From Streptomyces marianii (GTDB lineage: Bacteria; Actinomycetota; Actinomycetes; Streptomycetales; Streptomycetaceae): a stretch of 64,000 nt of DNA. A program made the translations under genes and the position numbers. This document shows, piece after piece, positions 20,102 through 40,161 of this stretch (its first letter is position 1; every line of letters begins with the position of its first letter). Where the stretch lies: assembly GCF_005795905.1 (NCBI RefSeq), contig NZ_VAWE01000001.1:3382501-3446500 (forward strand). The letters run 5' to 3'. The notes under the pieces were generated by a model. It was not told where the DNA came from and searched no databases. It saw only the letters and a list, made by a program, of their open reading frames with translations.

Positions 20102-21178
20102 GTGCATCTTTTCGCCGGCATCCCGCAGCCCGATGGCGCAAAATACACCGATACTTTTGCGCCACTCATTCGGGCACTGTTCTCGCCAGAGCGGGTAGGA
20201 GGCCACGGCCCCTACTACTTCGTCCGCACACACGACGGGCAGGTCGGCGCGAACACCCTTCAGATCAGCATCGATGAGGTGGTGAATCCCGACTCCATAC
20301 GCGACGAGCTGCAGAGTCTCGCCCAACAGTACGGGTGTGTCGCGCGCGTCGACGAGGTGCCGCGAGAGGTGGTCCCGTCACCGATGTGGAATGCAGGGTT
20401 CAGCGGAAGCGGATTCTCCGCCTCTTCTCAGCGACTCTTCCAGGAGGCCGCACCCGCCCTCGTCTCGTTCTTGAACCATGCAGCGGAAGAAGGGCGTCCG
20501 CTGTTGAGAGCACTCGGCGCCCTCCGCCTTATGGCCGCGCATACCAGAGCGACTCTATTGAGGTCTCCGCAGCGGAGTATTGGCGGTTACGAACTCCGCG
20601 ACCTGCTGTCGCTGCGCCTACTGAGCTACCGATCGCATTTCGAGGCGGTCTATCTTCGCACCAAGGATCCGGAGTCCTTCGAAGCCGCTTGCGCGCGGTT
20701 CTACGAACAGGTCGGACCGACCATTCGAGCCTTCATCGAGGCGTGTGGAGACCCGAACGTAGACCTGGCGGATGATACGCCGGTGCAGAAATGGACGGAG
20801 CTCATCACGTCCCAATCCAGCCACCTGGCTGAAACCTTTCTGGACGGCTCCATCGTCAACGCCGGCTACACCCTCGAAGACCTCGTGCGCGAGCGCGGGG
20901 CTCCGGTCGAACCCACACGGTTCCACACGCCGCCCAGTCCGGAGCTGGACCGCCTGATGCACCGCGACGCCGACTTCCTGGCCTTCCGGCTGCAGACCAG
21001 CCTGCTGTACAGCGGCCTGTACTCGCTCGGTTTCAGCCTGGCGGAGCGATACGTCTTCTGTTACGTCATCGCACGTGCCAACGAAGAGGTCTGCGGAAAG
21101 TCCATGCAGGAGCTCCAGGACGGCCTCGACGACCTCGCCAAGACCATGGCGGCGGTCCCCTCGGCGGCTGTCGAGTGA
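20102..21178 (+). CDS. thiopeptide pyridine synthase ([4+2] cycloaddition enzyme)
   Basis: A 358-residue protein starting at GTG seven bases after GGGGG. It belongs to the thiopeptide-type biosynthesis proteins distantly related to LanB elimination domains, but lacks the glutamate-elimination signatures seen in the other LanB-C protein here. By elimination and position it is the enzyme that joins two dehydroalanines, expels the leader and forms the central pyridine (TbtD/BerD type). The start is at the divergent promoter region and codon use is less GC-biased near the N-terminus. It heads the plus-strand operon for azole formation. Confidence 0.75.
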   Translation: MHLFAGIPQPDGAKYTDTFAPLIRALFSPERVGGHGPYYFVRTHDGQVGANTLQISIDEVVNPDSIRDELQSLAQQYGCVARVDEVPREVVPSPMWNAGFSGSGFSASSQRLFQEAAPALVSFLNHAAEEGRPLLRALGALRLMAAHTRATLLRSPQRSIGGYELRDLLSLRLLSYRSHFEAVYLRTKDPESFEAACARFYEQVGPTIRAFIEACGDPNVDLADDTPVQKWTELITSQSSHLAETFLDGSIVNAGYTLEDLVRERGAPVEPTRFHTPPSPELDRLMHRDADFLAFRLQTSLLYSGLYSLGFSLAERYVFCYVIARANEEVCGKSMQELQDGLDDLAKTMAAVPSAAVE

Positions 21179-21224
21179 CGCGGCCCGGGCTCGCAGATCT
21201 CACGACCGCAGGAAGAAGATCCAC

Positions 21225-22571
21225 ATGCACGTGAACAGGCACCATGAGTACATCCCCGACGAGCTGCGCCGTCTCGAGGAACTCGTCTCGCCGTACGGAC
21301 TGGTCTCGCGCACCTCACCGCTGCCGGTACGCGAGGGCGAGCCGCCCTTCGCGGTCCATCTGTCGCACCTCGGCGTCCCATCCCGCGCCCTCTCGAACCT
21401 CCGGACGTGGGCCGCCGACGAGGACACTGGCAACTCCGACGGCGCGGGCACCGGACTCACGCCCGAGCGGGCCAAGTTGCTCTCCATCGCGGAGGCGCTC
21501 GAGCGGTACTCCACGTGTGCGTGGGACGACGGCGAGATGGTGGTCGCCGCTGAGAACGACCTCACCGAGGAGTTCGCGTCGCCGTCGCGGTGGCCCAGGT
21601 GCTCGCCCACGGAGCTGGATCGGGACGACTGCAGACTGAGCGAGTACGACCCGTCCGTCCCGATCCGCTGGGTCCGCGCGTGGTCGCTCACCCGACAGGT
21701 GCCCGTGCTCGTCCCCGCGATCTCTGTATACCTCCATATGCCCTACTTCTCGGAGTCCGAGAAGTTCACCCGCGGCATCACGACCGGGGCCGCGGTGCAC
21801 TCCGACGTACGGGCCGCCGTGCTCGGCGGGTTGCTGGAGGTCGTCGAGCGGGACTCCATCGCGCTGGTCTGGCTCCAGCGGCTGCGACTGCCCGAGCTGG
21901 TCGTGGACCCGGAACAGCTCAGCGCCGGCACACGGGCGCTGCACCGGGTCGGCACCTCGACGGATCTACGAGTCAGGCTGTTCGACGCGACGACGGACTT
22001 CGGTGTCCCGGTGATCTACGCGGTGCAGCTCGCCGACGCCGATCCCACGCTCGCCCAGATCGTCGCCGCCACGTGCGACGTCCGTCCGGAGGGTGCTCTG
22101 GGCAAGATCTACCGCGAACTGTCCTCCCTGCGCGTGGCATTGCGCGGGTACGTATCCGCCTACGACGGGCGCGAACCCGACCTTTCCCAGGTGAGCGTGG
22201 TCGGCGGCGCCGTCCACAACGCGTCATCAGAACGGCGAGAGGTCTTCGACTTCCTGCTGGAAGGCGAACGCCCCGCGTACGGACTCGACGGCATGCCGAG
22301 CCTGTCCGCGGAGGCGGACCTGCTGGACACCGTGGTCTCCCGGCTCGCGTCACGCGGCGCCGAGGTACTCGTCGCCGACATCACCACGGACGAGGCGCGC
22401 CAAGTGGGCATGCGGGCGGTGAAGGTGCTCGTGCCCGAGGCGATGCCCGTGTCGTTCGTGCACGGCGAGCGCTACCTCGGCACGCCGCGCCTGTACAAGG
22501 CGCCCCATGCCATGGGACACACGAGCCACGCCGAGGACGCGCTCAACCCCGAGCCGCAGGCGTTCGCATGA
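21225..22571 (+). CDS. YcaO-domain azoline-forming cyclodehydratase
   Basis: A 448-residue YcaO protein starting MHVNRHHEYIPDELRRLEEL behind AGGAAG. YcaO enzymes use ATP to phosphorylate the amide and cyclise Cys/Ser/Thr to azolines. The ATP-binding stretch SIAEALERYSTCAW and the EVVERDSIALVWLQ helix are present. It needs a leader-binding partner, and the next two genes supply ThiF/Zn-type candidates. Four azoles are expected in the product (one thiazole, three oxazoles). Its TGA overlaps the next ATG (ATGA), so expression is coupled. Confidence 0.87.
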   Translation: MHVNRHHEYIPDELRRLEELVSPYGLVSRTSPLPVREGEPPFAVHLSHLGVPSRALSNLRTWAADEDTGNSDGAGTGLTPERAKLLSIAEALERYSTCAWDDGEMVVAAENDLTEEFASPSRWPRCSPTELDRDDCRLSEYDPSVPIRWVRAWSLTRQVPVLVPAISVYLHMPYFSESEKFTRGITTGAAVHSDVRAAVLGGLLEVVERDSIALVWLQRLRLPELVVDPEQLSAGTRALHRVGTSTDLRVRLFDATTDFGVPVIYAVQLADADPTLAQIVAATCDVRPEGALGKIYRELSSLRVALRGYVSAYDGREPDLSQVSVVGGAVHNASSERREVFDFLLEGERPAYGLDGMPSLSAEADLLDTVVSRLASRGAEVLVADITTDEARQVGMRAVKVLVPEAMPVSFVHGERYLGTPRLYKAPHAMGHTSHAEDALNPEPQAFA

Positions 22572-23206
22572 GCGAGAAGAAGGAGCAGAGCAGCATGTCG
22601 CCCGATCCCCGTCCGCGGTGCCTGTACCTCGTACGCGACAGCTTCGGCCGAAAGCTCATGGAGCACCGTGGTGTCCCCGCGGAGCAGCGGGTCTCCTTCG
22701 AGGACTTCGTGAGCGGCGTGGCGCCGCACGCGGATGCCGTCGTCCCCGTGCATTCCGGCAGCGCCCCCGAGCTCCGCGACGAGGTCGACCGGATCTGCGC
22801 GGAGCAGGGCACGCCGTCCGTCGGACTCCAGCTGCTGTCGACCAAGATCGTGTGCGGGCCGGCCGTCGTTCCGGGCCGCACGGCGTGCTACGCGTGCTAT
22901 CGGAAGCGCGCCGCCCAGCACGCGGGCACGGCTCACCCGTACGACATGGAGGCGGCGCTGACCGGCCTGCCGGAGGGCTTCGGCCCGCTGCACCTGGCCG
23001 TCGCCTCCGGCCTCCTGGAACTCGCTCTCGCCGACATCGCAGCCGGCACCACCGGGATCGGGGGCACCGTGCGCACGTTCAGCCTCATCTCGGGAGCCGT
23101 GTCGTCCGCGGCGACGGTGTCGGTGAACCGGTGCCCGCGGTGCGGGGACCGGTTCGCCCAGATGCGTCCCGACAGCGCGATGCCGTTCCCGGAACTACTG
23201 CGGTAA
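22568..23206 (+). CDS. ThiF-like cyclodehydratase partner protein (ocin-ThiF type)
   Basis: A 212-residue protein that looks like a short E1/ThiF-fold partner of YcaO enzymes. Two Cys pairs (CYACYRKR and CPRCGDRF) probably form a structural zinc site. The start overlaps the YcaO stop. Partners of this kind deliver the precursor to the cyclodehydratase or activate it. A second, larger partner follows, as in berninamycin-type clusters with paired E-type proteins. I cannot say which pairs with the single YcaO. Confidence 0.7.
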   Translation: MSEKKEQSSMSPDPRPRCLYLVRDSFGRKLMEHRGVPAEQRVSFEDFVSGVAPHADAVVPVHSGSAPELRDEVDRICAEQGTPSVGLQLLSTKIVCGPAVVPGRTACYACYRKRAAQHAGTAHPYDMEAALTGLPEGFGPLHLAVASGLLELALADIAAGTTGIGGTVRTFSLISGAVSSAATVSVNRCPRCGDRFAQMRPDSAMPFPELLR

Positions 23207-23221
23207 GGAAGGAGATCGATC

Positions 23222-24847
23222 ATGGTTGCCGAGATGAAGGCCGAGCAGATCGGGCAGGCCGCACGTACGGACATGCAGTTGATGGTGCCTGTCCGGCCCA
23301 TCCTTCGACGCGGGGTGCGACTCCGACGGGCCGGAGATTCCGTCGTGCTCGACGGGGCGGACCGGGCACAGGTGTTCTCTGGTGCGTTCGCGCGGGACGG
23401 GCTGGTGCCCCTGACCGACGCGTGCGACGGCACCCGCGGACACGCGGAGTTGGCGAGCAAGGTCGGGTTCGACGAGAACACGGTCTACAAGTGCCTGGCC
23501 CTGCTCTGGACGGCCGGGGCGATCGAGGAGGCCGCGTCCGGCGAAAAGCCGAGCGTGGCGCCGGAGTGGGCCGTCTTCCTGTCCCGGCTGGGCAACTCCA
23601 CGGGGGCGAACCCGTCCTGGGCGGACGCCGTCTCGCATCTGGCCCGCCGTACAGTGCGCCTCGAGGGGGACCCCGCCCTCGTCACCGCGGCCCGGCGGTC
23701 GCTGCGGGAGGTGTGCCGGCCGGTCACAACCCCGGTCGGCCCGTCGGACCTCCCGGACGAACTCACCGTGTTCTTCGAAACGGCCTCGTCGACGCCTCTT
23801 CTGGCAGCCATCGAGGAACGATGCCGACAGGACGGGCGTCCGCTGCTGCGGGTGCGCGCCGACGCGCGGGCGATCACCGTCGGCCCCTACGTCGACGTCT
23901 CGATCACTCCCTGCCTGGACTGCGGCAGCCACGGCGAGGCGGAGTTCTCCGGCGAGCTGCCAGAGCACCTGCACGACCTGGTCGCCGGCCTCGCGGCGCA
24001 CCACGTCGTCGCTCTGCTCGCACGGGCCACGATCTCGCACCTTCCGGCCGACTCCACCGTGACGGACACCGCGACCCTCTCCACGGACTACCGCCCGGCC
24101 GCCATCCGCCCGGGATGCCCGCGGTGCTCTTACACGCGGGGGCCTGTCGCGCAAGCGCCCGCCGGCGCCGTCTACGAGGCCTCGGTCGCGATGCCGCCGC
24201 GTGCGTTCCTCGCGCCGAAGGACCACCAGGCGCACTACTACGCAGCCAATCTGCGCCTGCAGTCGCAGTTCAAAGACTGGCCGAGCCGCCCGCACACACC
24301 GCTTCCCGCCCTCGATCTCGCCGCCCTCGCGAAATCCGAGCGGCACGATCCGTCCCGCGGCGATGTCCCGCTCTCCCTGGACGCCCTGGGAACGGTGCTG
24401 AAGATCGCCTTCGGGGTCAAGGACGAGGAGAGCACGACGGAACGCGTGAAGCGATGGACCGCGGCGTCGGGGAACATCGGGTGCACAACCGCATACGTGG
24501 TCCTGCGCGACGAACGGATCATGCCTCCGGGAATCTACGCGTACGCCCAGGGCAGTCACACGCTCGCGGCCATCTCCAGCCGGGTGCCCCCGGGTGACGC
24601 GCCGTGCGAGATCGTCATCACCGGCGATCTCAAGAAGGTCATGACCAAGTACGGCACGTTCGGCTTCCGCCTGGTCTTCCTGGACGCCGGCTGCAACCTG
24701 GCCGCCGCCCGGGAGGTCGCGCAGCAACTGGGACTCGGCTTCGCGCCGCACTCGGACTGGGACGACGAGGCGCTGGCCCTCGTACTCGGCACATCACCTG
24801 CCGATGAGCCCATCGCTGGCGTGGCAACCCTCGGAGGTACGGCGTGA
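23222..24847 (+). CDS. fusion of cyclodehydratase partner and nitroreductase-type azoline dehydrogenase
   Basis: A 541-residue fusion. The N-terminal ~320 residues resemble TOMM cyclodehydratase partner proteins: a leader-binding winged-helix-like start ([31 protein letters not shown]) and two CxxC pairs (CLDC, CPRC). From ~residue 330 there is a SagB-type nitroreductase: [37 protein letters not shown] and [20 protein letters not shown]. Such flavoenzymes oxidise azolines to azoles. It overlaps the next gene, a second dehydrogenase domain, by four bases. The two dehydrogenase parts may act as a heterodimer. Confidence 0.78.
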   Translation: MVAEMKAEQIGQAARTDMQLMVPVRPILRRGVRLRRAGDSVVLDGADRAQVFSGAFARDGLVPLTDACDGTRGHAELASKVGFDENTVYKCLALLWTAGAIEEAASGEKPSVAPEWAVFLSRLGNSTGANPSWADAVSHLARRTVRLEGDPALVTAARRSLREVCRPVTTPVGPSDLPDELTVFFETASSTPLLAAIEERCRQDGRPLLRVRADARAITVGPYVDVSITPCLDCGSHGEAEFSGELPEHLHDLVAGLAAHHVVALLARATISHLPADSTVTDTATLSTDYRPAAIRPGCPRCSYTRGPVAQAPAGAVYEASVAMPPRAFLAPKDHQAHYYAANLRLQSQFKDWPSRPHTPLPALDLAALAKSERHDPSRGDVPLSLDALGTVLKIAFGVKDEESTTERVKRWTAASGNIGCTTAYVVLRDERIMPPGIYAYAQGSHTLAAISSRVPPGDAPCEIVITGDLKKVMTKYGTFGFRLVFLDAGCNLAAAREVAQQLGLGFAPHSDWDDEALALVLGTSPADEPIAGVATLGGTA

Positions 24848-25545
24848 GAAGCGATCTGACATCCATGACGGCCGTGCTGGAGGGCTTCACCTCCCGGAAG
24901 AGCACGTCGGACGGCCTGGCCGCGGAGCGCCGGCCGGTCCCGTTCCCGAACGCCGTGCCCGTCGAACCGGCTGTGCAGGCCGACGACCTGCGACCTGTCC
25001 ACGATCTGCGGGACACGCTTCAGCGCCGGCGCTCCACGCTCCAGTACGCGCCGCAGCCGGTACGTACCGGCGTGATCCTGTCTCTGCTGACCGAGGCGCT
25101 GCTCAGGGACCGCGACGACTGGGGGCTCGACGCCGCGGCGGGCGCGCTGGAGGGCTTCGTCTTCGCCTTCCGCAGCGAGGGCGCGGCGCCGGGGCTGTAC
25201 CGCGTGACAGCCGAGGGCAGCTGGCACCTGGCGGGACTCGACGCACTCGGGCCGGTCGAGAACCTCGGCGTCCAGCGCGAGTTCTCCACCGCGGCGGGGA
25301 TCGTCGCGGTGTACGCCAACCTGGACCGGGCAGACACCTGGGCGGGGTCCCACGGGTACCGCGTCAGTGCGGGTCGGGTCGCGATGGCAACCTACGACCT
25401 GAATCTCCGGATTCAGGCGCTGGGGCTCGTCGGCACGCTGTTCGGCGGATTCATCCCCTCTTCCGTGCATCGTCTGGTGCACAGCGACGGGGCGTCCCGC
25501 CATTCCCTCCTGGCCACCACATACGCCTGTCCCCCACGGAACTGA
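24844..25545 (+). CDS. SagB-type FMN azoline dehydrogenase
   Basis: A 233-residue nitroreductase-family protein starting at the GTG that overlaps the upstream TGA. The [30 protein letters not shown] helix pair and [27 protein letters not shown] are typical. Its role would be FMN-dependent oxidation of thiazoline and oxazolines to aromatic azoles. It is the last gene of the plus-strand operon and is followed by a strong terminator. Confidence 0.8.
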   Translation: MRSDLTSMTAVLEGFTSRKSTSDGLAAERRPVPFPNAVPVEPAVQADDLRPVHDLRDTLQRRRSTLQYAPQPVRTGVILSLLTEALLRDRDDWGLDAAAGALEGFVFAFRSEGAAPGLYRVTAEGSWHLAGLDALGPVENLGVQREFSTAAGIVAVYANLDRADTWAGSHGYRVSAGRVAMATYDLNLRIQALGLVGTLFGGFIPSSVHRLVHSDGASRHSLLATTYACPPRN

Positions 25546-25579
25546 CCTTACTCAGCAAGGGCGAGACCGGGGCCAGTAG

Positions 25580-25619
25580 ACGACGGCCTGCGCAACCGAT
25601 GGGTTGCGCAGGCCGTCGT
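25580..25619. terminator. 18-bp stem terminator at the end of the thiopeptide operon
   Basis: A perfect 18-bp stem (ACGACGGCCTGCGCAACC, then its complement) with a GATG loop. It lies 34 bases after the dehydrogenase stop and faces the tuf end, so it can insulate both convergent units. Confidence 0.8.
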
Positions 25620-25659
25620 TGTACGCACGGAGGCGTCATCCGCGCGCGGGCACGGCGAA

Positions 25660-25690
25660 GGGCCCGTACGACGTGCTGCCGTACGGGCCC
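25660..25690 (-). terminator. terminator of the full-length tuf
   Basis: An 11-bp stem (GGGCCCGTACG with CGTACGGGCCC) and a nine-base loop, 61 bases past the tuf stop. It differs from the terminator behind the truncated tuf copy, consistent with the two copies having different 3' flanks. Confidence 0.65.
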
Positions 25691-25751
25691 CTGCTTGGTG
25701 CGATGCGCTCTAGTTCAGAGCAACCGGGTCAACCCGATCGAACAAGCGAGA

Positions 25752-26945
<1,194 letters not shown>

Positions 26946-27097
26946 TGGGGTCCTCCTGTGGAGTGGTTCTGTACGCCTTACTCATCGGCGCCAGGGTGAT
27001 CTTTGCTGGTGGTGCCGACCGCCGGGACGAGCCTCACGGGTTCGCGGGGAACGCCCCGACGGTTCGGCGTCAAGCCTAAAGCGTGTACTCGGGTGAG

Positions 27098-29224
<2,127 letters not shown>

Positions 29225-29264
29225 AAGGCTTTCGTCTTCTCTCGGTTCTCGATGGGGTCTGCGA

Positions 29265-29735
29265 CTACCAGCGGTAGTGCGCGAAGGCCTTGTTGGACTC
29301 GGCCATCTTGTGCGTGTCCTCGCGCTTCTTGACCGAAGCACCGAGGCCGTTCGAGGCGTCCAGGAGCTCGTTCATGAGGCGCTCGGTCATGGTCTTCTCA
29401 CGGCGGGCGCGGGAGTAACCGACGACCCAGCGCAGCGCGAGGGTGGAGGCGCGACCGGGCTTGACCTCGATCGGCACCTGGTAGGTGGCGCCACCGACAC
29501 GGCGGGACTTGACCTCGAGGGACGGCTTGACGTTCTCGAGGGCGCGCTTCAGCGTGATGACCGGGTCGGCGCCGGTCTTCTCACGGAGGCCTTCCATGGC
29601 GCCGTAGACGATGCGCTCGGCGGTGGAACGCTTGCCGTTGAGCAGGATCTTGTTGATCAGCGAGGTCACCAGAGGAGAACCGTAGACCGGGTCGATGATG
29701 ACCGGGCGCTTCGGGGCGGGGCCCTTACGAGGCAT
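29265..29735 (-). CDS. rpsG: 30S ribosomal protein S7
   Basis: S7, 156 residues, organises the 3' domain of 16S rRNA near the exit site. It starts [20 protein letters not shown] and ends FAHYRW, as in other Streptomyces. It lies two bases after rpsL and 40 bases before fusA in the str operon. Confidence 0.97.
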   Translation of the reverse strand: MPRKGPAPKRPVIIDPVYGSPLVTSLINKILLNGKRSTAERIVYGAMEGLREKTGADPVITLKRALENVKPSLEVKSRRVGGATYQVPIEVKPGRASTLALRWVVGYSRARREKTMTERLMNELLDASNGLGASVKKREDTHKMAESNKAFAHYRW

Positions 29736-29737
29736 TC

Positions 29738-30109
29738 TTACTTCTCCTTCTTGGCGCCGTAGCGGCTGCGGGCCTGCTTGCGGTTCTTGACACCCTGGGT
29801 GTCGAGGGAACCGCGGATGATCTTGTAGCGAACACCCGGCAGGTCCTTCACACGGCCACCACGCACGAGCACGATGGAGTGCTCCTGCAGGTTGTGTCCC
29901 TCACCCGGAATGTAGGCCGTGACCTCGATGCCCGAGGTCAGACGCACACGCGCGACCTTACGGAGGGCCGAGTTCGGCTTCTTCGGGGTGGTCGTGAACA
30001 CACGCGTGCAGACACCGCGACGCTGAGGGGAACCCTCGAGTGCGGGCGTCTTGTTCTTCTCGACCTTGTCCTGCCGGCCCTTCCGGACCAGCTGCTGGAT
30101 CGTAGGCAC
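29738..30109 (-). CDS. rpsL: 30S ribosomal protein S12
   Basis: S12, 123 residues, controls decoding accuracy. The two regions where streptomycin resistance arises read [12 protein letters not shown] and [10 protein letters not shown]; both key lysines are present, so the protein looks streptomycin-sensitive. It is the first gene of the str operon. A hairpin motif 50 bases upstream is shared with the S10 operon leader. Confidence 0.97.
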   Translation of the reverse strand: MPTIQQLVRKGRQDKVEKNKTPALEGSPQRRGVCTRVFTTTPKKPNSALRKVARVRLTSGIEVTAYIPGEGHNLQEHSIVLVRGGRVKDLPGVRYKIIRGSLDTQGVKNRKQARSRYGAKKEK

Positions 30110-30681
30110 TACTTCTCCGGTTTCTGTGTGCCGTGTAGTAAAGCTAACCTGGAACGTCGCCGACCCACGCGGTCGGGTGTGTCGAATACCGCGGACCCCC
30201 GCCGAAGGCGGAAAAGGCGCAGATTACGGTGGCCGGTCTTGGCTCGCTGTGCGGCTGAGGACACGCACATGAGCCCAGGCACACCCCAGGCACAAGGTCT
30301 GAGCGTACCTACCTCACCGACTTCGGTCAAAACAAATGGAGCCCGCCCGACACTCCGGACTTTCGCCAGATGTCCACCCGAGCCGCCGACGCCCTCGATT
30401 CCATTGTGCCGCGCCCCGCGGAACTTCTCTCCATCGATCGCCACCCCGGCTCCCCACGGGGCCGGGGCGGGCACCCTGCGTAGCCGTCCGTCGGCGGAGA
30501 ACCACCACGTGAAAGCGGGTGCCGAGACGCGTGGGCGGCCCCGGGCAGGGCGATCGGACCCGACGGCACCGCCAGTCCCCCGCCGAACGCTGCACGGCGG
30601 GCCCCGAGCCGAGCCGCCCGCCCAGGCGCCCCGTCGCACGGGGCAGTTGCCCGGCCCGCCGGCATCGCCCGGGACACGCCG
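30110..30681 (-). promoter_or_regulatory. gene-free leader of the str operon
   Basis: About 570 bases between the rpoC terminator and rpsL. It should contain the str operon promoter and leader. Apart from the shared hairpin motif and an AT-richer patch (TTAGCTTTACTAC on the minus strand) just before rpsL, nothing is recognisable. Frames crossing it look random. Confidence 0.45.
30160..30184 (-). promoter_or_regulatory. hairpin motif shared by str and S10 operon leaders
   Basis: Second copy of the 25-base block found upstream of rpsJ, with a single difference. On the minus strand it reads CGACACACCCGACCGC, then GTGGGTCGG. The distance to the start codon is similar in both operons (50 and 61 bases). 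I see no copy before rplJ, rplK, rpoB or secE in this window. Confidence 0.5.
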
Positions 30682-30713
30682 AAGGGCGGCCACCCCGGAG
30701 GGTGACCGCCCTT
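30682..30713 (-). terminator. rpoBC terminator
   Basis: A 13-bp stem with one mismatch (AAGGGCGGCCACC against GGTGACCGCCCTT) and a six-base loop, extended by ACGCC/GGCGT. It starts 18 bases past the rpoC stop. Confidence 0.7.
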
Positions 30714-30730
30714 GGCGTCAGACGTACGCC

Positions 30731-34645
<3,915 letters not shown>

Positions 34646-34738
34646 TATGCGTCAATCCCTCTCAGGGTCGTGTCTCAATCATGGTCTGTACGGGGTCCCG
34701 GGACCCGCCACCCCGGGTGAGGGGTGGCGGGAGGCCCG

Positions 34739-38224
<3,486 letters not shown>

Positions 38225-38688
38225 GAGGGGGTCCTTCCGAGGGCTCGGACTCACTACGCGCGTACCGGTCCCAAGCCGGGCACAAAGACAGAAATCCCAG
38301 GTCAGGGCTATTCTGGTCAACGATACTCGTGCGTGGGGATGCCCCTGGTGACGGGCAGGGGGCAGCTAACAGGCAGCGCAAAGGGTCAGTGTAGCCACTT
38401 GGCCCACTGATGTCCAGGGCGGGTAAACCGAGACCCTCGTTGTTCTCAACTCCGCGGTATGCCGTGCGCCGGGAGGCGCACACCGATACTGCCCGTTCGG
38501 TCGCCGATCCATGCCTCGAACTTGGACCGTTGTGACGACGCGTCCTGAGAATTGCGCGCTGCGTGCGGTTCGTCAAGGCCCCCCAGCCCAATCCTGCTGC
38601 GGGGATCGTCACCTGGCGCACGGCGAAGATCACCTTACTCTCCGCAGCGGACATCGCAAGGCGCCCACCCGACGGTGGAGGGAACGCC
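38225..38688 (-). promoter_or_regulatory. gene-free leader of rpoBC
   Basis: About 460 bases between the rplL terminator and rpoB. In Streptomyces rpoBC has its own promoter and also receives read-through from rplJL; the promoter should lie here. I see no gene and no element I can place with confidence. Confidence 0.45.
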
Positions 38689-38722
38689 GAAGGGCGACCA
38701 CCCGAATGGATGATCGCCCTTC
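38689..38722 (-). terminator. rplJL terminator/attenuator
   Basis: A nine-base-pair outer stem (GAAGGGCGA with TCGCCCTTC) with an inner CCA/TGG pairing, 43 bases past the rplL stop. It probably sets the ratio of L7/L12 to RNA polymerase transcripts by partial termination. Confidence 0.6.
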
Positions 38723-38765
38723 AGTGTGCGCGCGTTACAGCGCGGGAGTCAGAAGACTCGCAAGG

Positions 38766-39155
38766 TCACTTGACCTCGACGGCCGCACCGGCAGCCTTGA
38801 GGGACTCGGCGGCCTTGTCGGCGGCCTCCTTGTTGACCTTCTCGAGGACCGGCTTCGGGGTGCCGTCGACGAGGTCCTTGGCCTCCTTCAGGCCCAGGGA
38901 GGTCAGCTCACGCACGACCTTGATGACCTGGATCTTCTTGTCGCCGGCGCCGGTGAGGATGACGTCGAACTCGTCCTTCTCCTCGACGGCCTCGACGGCA
39001 GCGGCACCGGCGCCACCGGCGGCGGCGGCAACGGCGACCGGGGCGGCGGCGGTGACGTCGAACTTCTCCTCGAACGCCTTCACGAACTCGGAGAGCTCGA
39101 TGAGGGTCATCTCCTCGAACTGCGCGAGCAGGTCTTCCTGAGACAGCTTCGCCAT
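38766..39155 (-). CDS. rplL: 50S ribosomal protein L7/L12
   Basis: L7/L12, 129 residues, the multi-copy stalk protein that recruits translation GTPases. It starts [20 protein letters not shown], has an Ala/Gly hinge ([14 protein letters not shown]) and ends with the globular domain [24 protein letters not shown]. The stalk sits on L10/L11 at the site hit by thiostrepton-class thiopeptides. Confidence 0.97.
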   Translation of the reverse strand: MAKLSQEDLLAQFEEMTLIELSEFVKAFEEKFDVTAAAPVAVAAAAGGAGAAAVEAVEEKDEFDVILTGAGDKKIQVIKVVRELTSLGLKEAKDLVDGTPKPVLEKVNKEAADKAAESLKAAGAAVEVK

Positions 39156-39268
39156 GATGGCGGGTCCTTCCACTAAATCGGCTGGTGCCGGGTGTACATG
39201 TCGGCGGGCGTACGTTGGGCCCGCTGCGACCCGCGCGCTAGGCGGCGCGGATCAATGCGCGAGCCGAA

Positions 39269-39799
39269 TTACTCGGCACCGCCCTGCTCGGCCTGCTTGG
39301 CGCGAAGCGCGTCCACGGTGCGGACGAGCTTCGACGGGAGCGCCTGGAAGAGCGCGGCAGCCTGGGACTGCTTGCCCTTCATGGCACCCGCCAGCTTGGC
39401 GAGCAGAACCTCGCGGGACTCGAGGTCCGCAAGCTTCTTGATCTCATCGGCGGACAGCGCCTTGCCGTCAAGGACACCGCCCTTGATGATGAGGTTCGGG
39501 TTCTCCTTGGCGAAGTCACGAAGACCCTTCGCCGACTCCACCGGGTCACCGGTGATGAAGGCGACCGCCGTCGGACCAGCGAACTGGTCGTCGAGCGAGG
39601 TGATCCCGGCCTCGTTGGCCGCAATCTTGGTCAGCGTGTTCTTCACCACGGCGTACTGGGCGTTCTCACCGAGCGAACGGCGCAGCTGCTTGAGCTGCGC
39701 CACGGTGAGACCGCGGTACTCGGTCAGCACGGCGGCGCTCGAGCTGCGGAACTTGTCCGTCAGCTCGGCGACCGCGGCGGACTTGTCGGGCCTCGCCAT
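39269..39799 (-). CDS. rplJ: 50S ribosomal protein L10
   Basis: L10, 176 residues, anchors the L7/L12 stalk. I start it at [20 protein letters not shown], the usual Streptomyces start; 42 more in-frame codons upstream look random. A leader with a terminator-like hairpin lies about 70 bases upstream, fitting the autoregulated L10 leader known in many bacteria. Confidence 0.96.
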   Translation of the reverse strand: MARPDKSAAVAELTDKFRSSSAAVLTEYRGLTVAQLKQLRRSLGENAQYAVVKNTLTKIAANEAGITSLDDQFAGPTAVAFITGDPVESAKGLRDFAKENPNLIIKGGVLDGKALSADEIKKLADLESREVLLAKLAGAMKGKQSQAAALFQALPSKLVRTVDALRAKQAEQGGAE

Positions 39800-39866
39800 G
39801 AGCCTCGGCCTCCTTCCGGGTGATTCGGACCGCGTGGGCTGAAGGAAGGAGACTGGGCAAAACGAA

Positions 39867-39893
39867 ACGCCCCGGCGCAGGCGCACGGGGCGT
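39867..39893 (-). promoter_or_regulatory. L10 leader attenuator hairpin
   Basis: On the minus strand an eight-base-pair stem (ACGCCCCG with CGGGGCGT) is followed by TTTCGTTTT, which looks like an intrinsic terminator 68 bases before rplJ. In other bacteria L10 (with L7/L12) binds its mRNA leader to shut off rplJL. The surrounding 39894-40087 holds no gene; a further small stem (CCGGACGGACGTCCGG) lies at about 39900-39915. Confidence 0.55.
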
Positions 39894-40087
39894 GGCTCGA
39901 CCGGACGGACGTCCGGGAGCTTCATCCACAGTCACCTGCGCGGGTCGTCCGCAGCTAGCGGATCCTTCGGCCGCCGAAACCCTCACGGGCACGGCAACGA
40001 CCAGCGGTCTTTGGCTTCCGGGGAAGAGTACGCGAACGGATCGGCGTCAAGCAAATCGGGCGTCCGGACCGGCCGGAACCGGTGGAC

Positions 40088-40122
40088 GGGGGGCGGTCGG
40101 CAAGATCTGCCGACCGCCCCCC
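40088..40122 (-). terminator. terminator after the lipoprotein gene
   Basis: A 15-bp perfect stem (GGGGGGCGGTCGGCA with its complement) and an AGATC loop, 39 bases past the lipoprotein stop. It separates that gene from the rplJL leader. Confidence 0.75.
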
Positions 40123-40161
40123 CGTCAGGGATGTCCGGGCGCTGCCGTGTCGGCCGGGCCG

